Positions 8,396 through 14,442 of a stretch of DNA of 64,000 bases are shown piece by piece. Numbering within the stretch: the first letter of the stretch is position 1; each line of letters starts with the position of its first letter. The position numbers were made by a program, and so were the translations under genes. The notes below the pieces were generated by a model. The model had not been told where the DNA came from and did no database searches. It saw only the letters and a list, made by a program, of their open reading frames with translations. The DNA lies in NCBI RefSeq assembly GCF_000025005.1, contig NC_013526.1, positions 1 to 64,000 on the forward strand, written 5' to 3'. The DNA is from Thermobaculum terrenum ATCC BAA-798 (lineage in GTDB: Bacteria > Chloroflexota > Chloroflexia > Thermobaculales > Thermobaculaceae).

Positions 8396-8827
8396 ATGCA
8401 GAAGTGGTACAAGCATGCGGGAGCGTGCCTGGTGCCGGCGGCACTGCTGGCGCTCGCCCACTGGCTGAGCTACGAGGGCGTATCTCCGCTGTGGGTCTGG
8501 GTAGTGATCGGCGTGCCGCTGGGTGCGCTGCTGGTGAACATGGTGCTCCGGGCGGGCGTGGACTGGCCCTCCGCGATAGCGACCTCCCTGCCACTGCTGC
8601 CGCTCTCGGTGATCCTGTCGTCCTGGATGTGGAGCGCCAGGGTCGCCAGGGCTGGCGGACCCGTCGAGGTCCTGCCCGGTGTGGCATGGGTGGGGGCGGA
8701 AGACGTCGTCCCAGCGGGCCTGGTGTTCGGTGGTGCCGCGGGTATCTACCTGAGGGTGGTATGCGCACTGATGGCATGGGCGGGCACGCACATCGCGCCA
8801 CGTCAGGCCGACAGTCCCAGACCGTAG
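8396..8827 (+). CDS. Integral membrane protein, unknown function
   Basis: Encodes 143 aa; GGGAGG lies about 9 bases upstream of the ATG. Four hydrophobic segments are visible (starting near residues 8, 27, 58 and 100), joined by short polar loops, giving a compact four-helix membrane protein. No conserved charged or catalytic motif was recognised. An AT-rich stretch just upstream (8358-8385) could hold its promoter. It converges with the nuclease gene at 8846, leaving only 18 bp between stops. Confidence 0.65.
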   Translation: MQKWYKHAGACLVPAALLALAHWLSYEGVSPLWVWVVIGVPLGALLVNMVLRAGVDWPSAIATSLPLLPLSVILSSWMWSARVARAGGPVEVLPGVAWVGAEDVVPAGLVFGGAAGIYLRVVCALMAWAGTHIAPRQADSPRP

Positions 8828-8845
8828 TCCAGCCCCAGCACGCCC

Positions 8846-10271
8846 TTATGACGGCAGCTCTGCCTCCAGCACTCGCAGCAGGGCGCGCAGGCTCCTTATG
8901 GCCGTGAGGTAGGTCATCTGCAGGGCGTAGTTCGCATCCCCCTTGTGCCTGAGGATGCCCAGCTGAGGCATCGACAGCAGCTGCATTGCCTGCGCTATCT
9001 CCTCGAGGGTGTACCTCCTGTCTTGCCCTCGAATCTTGAGATAGTACAGGATGCTATCCGGCGTGACCGGCGGGTGGATCTCCGTCCGATAGAACTCACC
9101 TATGAGCTTGATTATGTCCGGCAGCAGCCGCTGCAGGCGCGCCATCTCCTCAGCACGAGCCTGCAGGATCCGCAGCGGTGCGTCGGGATCGCCCGGGTGG
9201 GAGAACAGCTCCCGCAGGTCCTCCAGGGAGAAGGGGGGTACGGGCGTGCATGCGGACGATCTCTGCAAGGTCTCGAGCAGTTACAAGGGCCACCTGCTTT
9301 TCCCTCGCGTTCTCAAGTAGATCCCCACCCGCGAAGCCAGGGGCGACGATGAGGGTGTGCGCTGCTTGGTGCATCTCGCGGTGCTTGGAGAGGGCCATCC
9401 AGTCGATCGCCGCGTTGGCCACGCGCTCGTGCCGGCTCGACTTCGCGTCCACGATCGCTCTATAGGCATTCTTCCCCAGTGGGGCAAACACTAACACGTC
9501 GGTATCTCCGGATCCGCTCTTGTGCTCGACCTGAAATCCCAGGAAGCTGAAGGCATCGACCACAGCCTCCTCGAGGAGCCTGGAGCTCTCGCTATTGCGG
9601 GCATGGGAGAGGAGCCTGCCTGCAAGCTGCTCCACCTCGTCCGGCTCTGTCCCTGCCCCCGGGCCGGCCTCAGCAGGCGTGGGAGCACGTAGCTCCCCAA
9701 CGACCGCTTCTTCTGCTTCGTCGACGCCCACCAAAGAGGACTCCCTCGAGGCATCCTCCAGGCGGCCCGGCATGTTGAGCGCGGGGAGTTGCCCCGCGTC
9801 CAGCACACGGGACCTGTCGCGTGCAGCTTCCTTCAGGGCCTCCACTATGACCCTGGCATCTTCGGGCCTTATTTGTGCGGGAGAGGTACGGAAATACCCA
9901 GTCCATGCATGCGGGTTCGTAGAGCTACGAAAGTACGATAGCCGATCCCTGAGGCTCTTTATCGGCACGCCGTGGTCGGGATGGAGGGTCACGATCGGTT
10001 CAACCGGCAGGCGGCTGGGGAAGATCTGCGAGCTCCAGATAACCGCGTCGTCCTGGTAGGGTTCTCCGGTCACCCGCAGCAGGCCGACGTAGGAAGAGGC
10101 TCCTGTCAGGTAGCAGATGAGCATGTCTCCAGGACTGATCCTTCGTACAGTCGCCCACCTGTGCTGGGGAAATCCCGCCACTCTGAAGCCGTGCTGGGCG
10201 CACTCCAACCAGGTCTCCCGCGTGAACAGGCTCAGCCAATAGTTCGTAGCGCCCTCGTCTATCCTTATCAT
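8846..10271 (-). pseudogene. EVE-domain plus PD-(D/E)xK restriction endonuclease-like gene, frameshifted
   Basis: Read from the ATG at 10271. Residues 1-150 look like an EVE/PUA-like domain (NYWLSLFTRETWLECAQHGF, then GDMLICYLTGASSYVGLLRV), a fold that reads modified bases. After a low-complexity linker, residues 235-335 are an Mrr-like nuclease: LLEEAVVDAFSFLGFQVE, then GDTDVLVFAP and AIVDAKSSRH supply the D and (D/E)xK residues. The frame then runs into non-conserved sequence and stops at 9150. A second frame from about 9235 to 8846 (FSLEDLRELFSHPGDPDAP onward) continues the protein smoothly as a helical C-terminal domain. The junction is a run of six C on the coding strand (9233-9238); one base fewer would fuse the frames as MHARTPFSLEDL. 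It would be a type IV-like restriction factor against modified DNA, but as read is interrupted. Confidence 0.75.
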
Positions 10272-10306
10272 GGGGCACCCTCTACATCAAGCGAAAATTT
10301 GACCTC

Positions 10307-10319
10307 ATTGTAATACAAT
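10307..10319. promoter_or_regulatory. Palindrome upstream of the EVE-nuclease gene
   Basis: A perfect palindrome with arms ATTGTA and TACAAT around a single A lies 36 bp upstream of the nuclease start (10271), in an AT-rich stretch between that gene and the terminase-like gene. It may be an operator, or its TACAAT arm may be a -10 box for the leftward nuclease gene. Inference only. Confidence 0.4.
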
Positions 10320-10355
10320 AGTACGCAATAATACACCTCAGGTCGGGGTTGGGGG

Positions 10356-11960
10356 CTACTCGGCGCGGGAGTGGCCGCGGGCCACCCGGGGCCGCAGGTC
10401 CTCGGCATCGAGTCGGGCCACGAGCGCCGCGCTCATCAACAGGTCATCGTGGGCCGCCCCGCTCACTCCCCAGCGGATCTGCTGGCCGGTGCCCGGCAGG
10501 GGCTCGTACTCGCACTCCGCCACCTGGGTCCAGAAGAGCGCCTGCTCGCGGGAGCCGTCGTTGGCGTGGTCGAGGAACCTGCCGGCGGCGCAGATCGACA
10601 GGAAGTCCCACCCCAGCGCCGACTTGGAAGCGGCGGTGAACACGAAGGGGATCACGCACCTGGGCGGCAGGATGCGCCTCAGGGCCGATGCCAGCCCGGC
10701 GCCCAGCCCCGTGGCATCGACCACCAGTCTCCGGCATGCCCAGACGTCTCTCACCAGGTGCACCACCTGCGGCAGCAGCTCCGGCTGCCCGACGCCGGTC
10801 CACACGTAGCGCGTCATGACCCTGTAGACGGGCTGGAGATCCGCCCCCTCGGGATGGCACACTTCCACGATCGTCAGGGCGGTGGAGTCTCGGCGGGGAG
10901 ATGGCCCAGCGGCAAGGTCCTCACCCCCCACGTCCAGCAGCGCTGCGTAGGTCCTGCCGGGGGTGGGCAGCAGCTGGCGCGGGTGATCGCCGCGCATGCG
11001 CTCGGTAACGGCGGGCGGGAAGAAGCCGCCGTCGTCGGACAGCTCCTCCAGGCAGTACTCAGTGCGCACGAAGGGGTGGTGGCGCCCCAGCTGGGCGATG
11101 CGGGCCTGCACGCGCTCGCCGTAGGCCGGTACGTGGCGAGCCACCTCCTGCCAGGGCACCATGAACACCCTCCTTCGGCCAACCTCCAGCTCCAGCTGTC
11201 GGAGGTAGCGCATCTGGCGCGCAAGCAGCGTGCGGGAGGTCCACACGGTGCCCATGAAGATGGTGGTGGCGTTGGTGGAGGCCGCCATCGGGTCGAAGAC
11301 GGCGTCCCAGCGATCGGGCGAGATGTCCTGCGCCTCGTTGGCCACAAGCAGCAGGGAGGCGGTGTTGCCGCGGGCACTGGCCTCGGGCGAGGCCGACAGG
11401 AACGTGACCGATGCCTTCCCCACAGCCACCATGTTCTCCTCCACGCGCAGGAGCCCGCGCACCAAAGCTCCCGGCAGGCGATCGAGCAGGCGCCGGCGCG
11501 ATATCATCCCCTGCGGCTGCATCGTCGGCTGCACGACCACCACCTGGCCCCCGCGCCAGCGGTACTTCCAGAGGAGCATAGCCAGCAGCTGGGCCAGCAT
11601 CTCGTCCTTCCCCGCCTGCCGGGAGAACACCACCGCCAGCATGTCACCCCCACCGCGCTCGACCGCCCGCAGGATCTCCCTGGCGGCATCCACCTGGTAG
11701 GGCCGCAGCGCGTGCGCCGGCGACGTCGCCAGGCTCCAGGCCGCGGGATCGCGCTCGACCGCCCCCAGCACCCCCAGTGCGCTCTCGCCCTCCCTCCAGC
11801 CGAGGGCTCTCAGGACGCCCTCGCACCCGCAGGGCGCACAGGTGCACACCTCGCGCTCCCCTTCCCCGACGTACGCCACGTGGGCCCTGCCGCACAGCAG
11901 GCACGTCGCACCGTACAGCTCGCCCAGGCGCTCCTCTATGGCCCGTACTCGCGTCCTCAT
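10356..11960 (-). CDS. Phage terminase large subunit-like ATPase/nuclease with N-terminal zinc ribbon
   Basis: Encodes 534 aa from the ATG at 11960 (GGAAGGA 4 bases upstream; a TTG at 11978 is less likely). Six cysteines at about residues 20, 23, 39, 41, 44 and 46 suggest a zinc ribbon not typical of terminases. The motor follows: Walker A VFSRQAGKDE (113-120), Walker B with catalytic Glu LLLVANEAQ (203-211), coupling motif TTIFMGT (232). The RNase H-like nuclease has its three acidic positions: LLDVGGED (D343), RRLVVDATGLG (D415) and HDDLLMS (D505). Terminases package phage DNA into capsids. No portal, protease or capsid gene is next to it; the only other phage-like genes lie 8 kb away on the other strand. 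It is intact, so it may serve a domesticated particle or be a prophage remnant. Confidence 0.85.
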   Translation of the reverse strand: MRTRVRAIEERLGELYGATCLLCGRAHVAYVGEGEREVCTCAPCGCEGVLRALGWREGESALGVLGAVERDPAAWSLATSPAHALRPYQVDAAREILRAVERGGGDMLAVVFSRQAGKDEMLAQLLAMLLWKYRWRGGQVVVVQPTMQPQGMISRRRLLDRLPGALVRGLLRVEENMVAVGKASVTFLSASPEASARGNTASLLLVANEAQDISPDRWDAVFDPMAASTNATTIFMGTVWTSRTLLARQMRYLRQLELEVGRRRVFMVPWQEVARHVPAYGERVQARIAQLGRHHPFVRTEYCLEELSDDGGFFPPAVTERMRGDHPRQLLPTPGRTYAALLDVGGEDLAAGPSPRRDSTALTIVEVCHPEGADLQPVYRVMTRYVWTGVGQPELLPQVVHLVRDVWACRRLVVDATGLGAGLASALRRILPPRCVIPFVFTAASKSALGWDFLSICAAGRFLDHANDGSREQALFWTQVAECEYEPLPGTGQQIRWGVSGAAHDDLLMSAALVARLDAEDLRPRVARGHSRAE

Positions 11961-12064
11961 ACAATCCTTCCAAGGCAATATTTAGTACATTTATACTGCA
12001 AGTTGCGTGAGGGGTCAAATGCCCTGTTGAGATTTGGCAAATAGGGCTAGAGGGTTTGTCTCGG

Positions 12065-12189
12065 GGGGAGGATCCTCCCCAGACCCCTCCCTCTGTGGGT
12101 CTTCCACCACTGAGTGGTGAGGGGGGATTCATGGAGAGGAGGGGGACGGGAGTCGCCCCTCCTGGGTCCCCGGACGATCATGGATCGTC
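12065..12189. repeat. Cluster of strong hairpins
   Basis: Four inverted repeats occur within 125 bp: the 16-bp palindrome GGGGAGGATCCTCCCC (12065-12080); CACCACT and AGTGGTG around one base (12105-12119); GGAGGGGGAC against GTCGCCCCTCC (about 12138-12161); and GACGATC-ATG-GATCGTC (12173-12189), whose arms extend to 12 bp with one mismatch. The density suggests a structured RNA or protein-binding DNA; no T-tract marks a terminator. Confidence 0.6.
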
Positions 12190-12308
12190 TGGGGTGTTCC
12201 TGCCTCTCCATGACCTCACCACCCCCACAAAGCTGCACCATGGTGCCATCCAGGGAGGTTGTGGAGAACATATGAGTGCTCTGAGGTGTCCTGACATGTC
12301 CCAGGGAC

Positions 12309-12348
12309 CCCCTCTCCCCTGGCCCCTCTCCCACCACTGGAGAGGGGC
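12309..12348. repeat. C-rich/G-rich dispersed-type inverted repeat
   Basis: A stretch beginning CCCCCTCTCCCCTGG and ending CTGGAGAGGGG forms an imperfect inverted repeat. Similar CCCTCTCC/GGAGAGGG elements also occur at about 2640-2680, and this type is common as a dispersed intergenic repeat in high-GC bacteria. Function not evident. Confidence 0.4.
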
Positions 12349-12502
12349 ACGCTGGGTGGTGTCCAGGGAACTTGGATATGGGTTGGGTCATGGAGGGATT
12401 TAGAGAGGTGGTTTGGGGATGGAGTTGGAGAGGATGAGGGAGGGTGGCCGACTGAGGTAGTGGGAGGACAAGGGCCACCCCCCTGCTGGAGAGGGAACGG
12501 TT

Positions 12503-12526
12503 GGGGATGGGAGTGGGAGGGTGGGG
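12503..12526 (+). repeat. G-quadruplex-like motif
   Basis: Successive G runs GGGG, GGG, GGG, GGG and GGGG are separated by loops of 1-3 bases on the + strand, meeting the usual four-run pattern with very short loops. Whether it folds in the cell is unknown. Confidence 0.55.
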
Positions 12527-12650
12527 TGGTGGTAGGGATGCGAGTTGCTGCTCTCTGGAGGGGAGAGCCAGAGGAGCAAGGGGATCGCGGTGCAGAGTGG
12601 GGCCTGGAGGGGGTAGGGAGGTGGTTTGGAAGGGAGTAAGTGTTATGGTA

Positions 12651-12695
12651 AATTCCCGATTTCCCGATTACTTAAGAGTCGGGAATTCGGGAATT
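12651..12695. repeat. Nested palindrome, copy 1 of 5
   Basis: 45 bp. The left arm is AATTCCCGATTTCCCGATT and the right arm GTCGGGAATTCGGGAATT, around ACTTAAGA. Each arm holds two tandem TTCCCGA half-sites, so the element offers four half-sites in two inverted pairs. It is preceded by TTATGGTA, shared with copies 2 and 3, and by a GGGAGTAAGT stretch shared with copy 3. Confidence 0.85.
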
Positions 12696-13024
12696 ACTTC
12701 GGAGGGGTCCGTCGTGAGAGGGATGCATGATGGCCTGGAGCTGGGAGCTGGAGGTGAACCTGCACTGAGGAGTAATTAGAGACAGGTATATCAAGGCCTG
12801 CGTGCGGCCCGGGAGTGAGGTGTCGGGGCCAGAGGAGGCCGCCTGTCCCACGATGGACGGAAGCCTGGCAGGACCAGAGGTGCCCCTTGCCTCCACCCAC
12901 TCCCTGGGATTGCTCCGCAGGAAGTAACGCACGGGCGGATGCCTGAGCGCAGGGTCATGAGGACTTCCCTCAGGCGATGCTACCACCATGGTGTGGGGTA
13001 TCACTCATCTACAGCATTATGGTA

Positions 13025-13069
13025 AATTCCCGATTTCCCGATTGTTAAGAGACCGGGAAATCGGGAATA
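13025..13069. repeat. Nested palindrome, copy 2 of 5
   Basis: Same architecture as copy 1: left arm AATTCCCGATTTCCCGATT, centre GTTAAGAGA, right arm CCGGGAAATCGGGAATAA. It starts 374 bp after copy 1 and is preceded by TTATGGTA. Confidence 0.85.
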
Positions 13070-13334
13070 AGGGGCTGTGGGGCTTTGCCTGGCGATGGGT
13101 GCAGGGGGGCTATGAGGGTGATGAGGAGGAGACGCCTGATCGAGGCTACTGAGGACTGGGGAACTGACCTTGAGGGGCTGGACACTGGCAGCTTGAGGAC
13201 CTGCGAAGGAGGTGGAGGGTATGTGGTGCGTCGTCAATCCCCTGCCAGGCATGAGAGCGCCCTGCATATGGAGAGTCGGGGGAGGTGTGAGGTGGAGCGC
13301 TGGGCCAACACAGAGGGAAGTAAGTCTTATGGTA

Positions 13335-13379
13335 AATTCCCGAATTCCCGATTCTTAAGTAATCGGGAAATCGGGAATT
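13335..13379. repeat. Nested palindrome, copy 3 of 5
   Basis: Left arm AATTCCCGAATTCCCGATT, centre CTTAAGT, right arm AATCGGGAAATCGGGAATT. The most symmetric copy (one mismatch between arms). It starts 310 bp after copy 2 and is preceded by TTATGGTA, as are copies 1 and 2. Confidence 0.85.
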
Positions 13380-13620
13380 GGTGAAGAGGGGGTGCCTGCA
13401 GGGTGTGACGGTTGCCCCTCATCTCCTGGCCCCCGGAGGGGTCACTACACATAGGGCTGGCTGCTGCCGACAGAGCAGAGACTGCGCCTGAGTGGAGCCT
13501 GCCCTGAGGGTGGTGGATCCACCGACAGGTGACAAGCAGGACTGGATGGTGCCATCTCGCCAGGGGCTGCTCACCGCTTCCTGCCCGCTGGGCAAGCGGT
13601 AGAGGGAGAAGGCAGGGAGA

Positions 13621-13665
13621 AATTCCCGAATTCCCGGTTCTTAAGTAATCAGGAATTCGGGAAAA
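13621..13665. repeat. Nested palindrome, copy 4 of 5
   Basis: Left arm AATTCCCGAATTCCCGGTT, centre CTTAAGT, right arm AATCAGGAATTCGGGAAAAA. This is the most diverged copy (one base change inside the inner right half-site). It starts 286 bp after copy 3 and lacks the TTATGGTA lead-in. Confidence 0.8.
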
Positions 13666-13724
13666 AGTGGCGTGGGGGTGGAGAGATCTCTTGCGTCCCT
13701 GGGAGGGTGGTGCCTGGGGAGCAT

Positions 13725-13763
13725 GGGGTTGAGGGATGGGAGGGCTGGGGGATCAGTGGGGGT
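13725..13763 (+). repeat. G-quadruplex-like motif
   Basis: G runs of 3-5 (GGGG, GGG, GGG, GGG, GGGGG, GGGGG) occur within 39 bp on the + strand with loops of 1-7 bases, between palindrome copies 4 and 5. Meets the common four-run pattern more than once. Confidence 0.5.
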
Positions 13764-13842
13764 AGAAGGATTGCCTGCTGTGGGGAGGGATACTCCCCCT
13801 GGGGGTGCACCGGGTCCACAGGCAGTGCAGGGTGTCATGACT

Positions 13843-13887
13843 AATTCCCGAATTCCCGGTCTCTAAAGAATCGGGAAATCGGGAATT
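13843..13887. repeat. Nested palindrome, copy 5 of 5
   Basis: Left arm AATTCCCGAATTCCCGGT, centre CTCTAAAGA, right arm ATCGGGAAATCGGGAATT. It starts 222 bp after copy 4, so copy spacing shrinks steadily (374, 310, 286, 222 bp) toward cas3. Confidence 0.85.
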
Positions 13888-13950
13888 GGGGCTGGGGCTA
13901 TTGATGTGGGGTGCAGGGGGTTGTGGGAGGTGGGGCGTATTGCCAATTGC

Positions 13951-14052
13951 CTTGCACCTCAGAGCAGACACGAGGACTGCACGCGTAGGAGTCTTTGAGG
14001 TGCCATACCCTCTTATCCTCTTGCACCCCAGAGCAGATACGAGGCCTGCACG
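13951..14052 (+). repeat. Two ~33-bp degenerate direct repeats
   Basis: CTTGCACCTCAGAGCAGACA, continuing CGAGGACTGCACG (13951-13983), recurs as CTTGCACCCCAGAGCAGATA, continuing CGAGGCCTGCACG (14020-14052), with three differences and 69-bp spacing. Further imperfect repeats follow (GGTCGTGGGGGTG at about 14057 and 14118; GCCGCGTAGGTG at about 14152 and 14219). Together they form a degenerate repeat field before the cas promoter. Confidence 0.65.
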
Positions 14053-14360
14053 TGGGGTCGTGGGGGTGGTAGATGTGACCGGCATATGGGTAACGTGGCA
14101 GCGCCAGTAGCCTGGCTGGTCGTGGGGGTGATACATGAGGCCGGGAGGGTTGCCGCGTAGGTGCGGAGGGTGGGGGGAGCACCGAGCGGCCAGTGCCTCT
14201 GGTTGGCCGGCAAGGGTGGCCGCGTAGGTGGCTGTGGGGCATATAAGGTCCCGGAGGCGATGACCACTGGTTGCATGGTGCCTGCACCTGCGGGTGCGGG
14301 GTACGTAAGGGCTGGGGCTTGCTAGGGTGCCTCATTCTCAGGCGGGGAGCTCTAAGTCTA

Positions 14361-14389
14361 TTGACAGTCAGTGACATTGTGTGTATCAT
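14361..14389 (+). promoter_or_regulatory. Promoter of the cas operon
   Basis: Consensus -35 TTGACA (14361-14366), an ideal 17-base spacer and -10 TATCAT (14384-14389, one base from TATAAT), about 55 bp upstream of the cas3 start. The best sigma70-type promoter seen in the window. Confidence 0.75.
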
Positions 14390-14401
14390 AGTGTTCACTA
14401 T
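14388..14401. promoter_or_regulatory. Putative operator over the cas promoter
   Basis: Perfect inverted repeat ATAGTG-TT-CACTAT overlapping the last bases of the -10 box and the expected transcription start. A repressor bound here would block the cas promoter. The regulator is not identified. Confidence 0.5.
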
Positions 14402-14442
14402 ATCGCGGGGTGGTGAGCCCTTTGCGCTCTCGGTGGTGAGGG

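Larger units (their letters stand above)
11961..14442. other. 2.5-kb gene-free, G-skewed, repeat- and hairpin-rich region
   Basis: No credible gene. Short open frames here lack ribosome sites and read as low-complexity Pro, Arg, Ser and Gly on both strands. The + strand is strikingly rich in G and T from about 12420 to 14340. Contents listed separately: hairpins at 12065-12189, G-quadruplex-like runs at 12503-12526 and 13725-13763, five nested palindromes from 12651 to 13887, degenerate direct repeats at 13951-14052, and the cas promoter at 14361-14401. It lies between the terminase-like gene (leftward) and cas3 (rightward), so it is a divergent intergenic region, but far longer than promoters need. 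Confidence 0.75.

Noticed and set aside
12651-13887. A second CRISPR-like array formed by the five nested palindromes
   Set aside because: Spacing is 222-374 bp rather than the roughly 60-75 bp of repeat-spacer units, the elements are 45-bp palindromes unlike the type I-E repeat, and no cas1-specific leader is present.
12056-14140. Several short open frames on both strands in the gene-free region
   Set aside because: No ribosome sites, low-complexity content, disrupted by the repeats, and no recognisable domains.
14361-14401. Calling the palindrome at the cas promoter a proven repressor site
   Set aside because: Only its position and symmetry support it; no known regulator consensus matches, so it is reported as putative.
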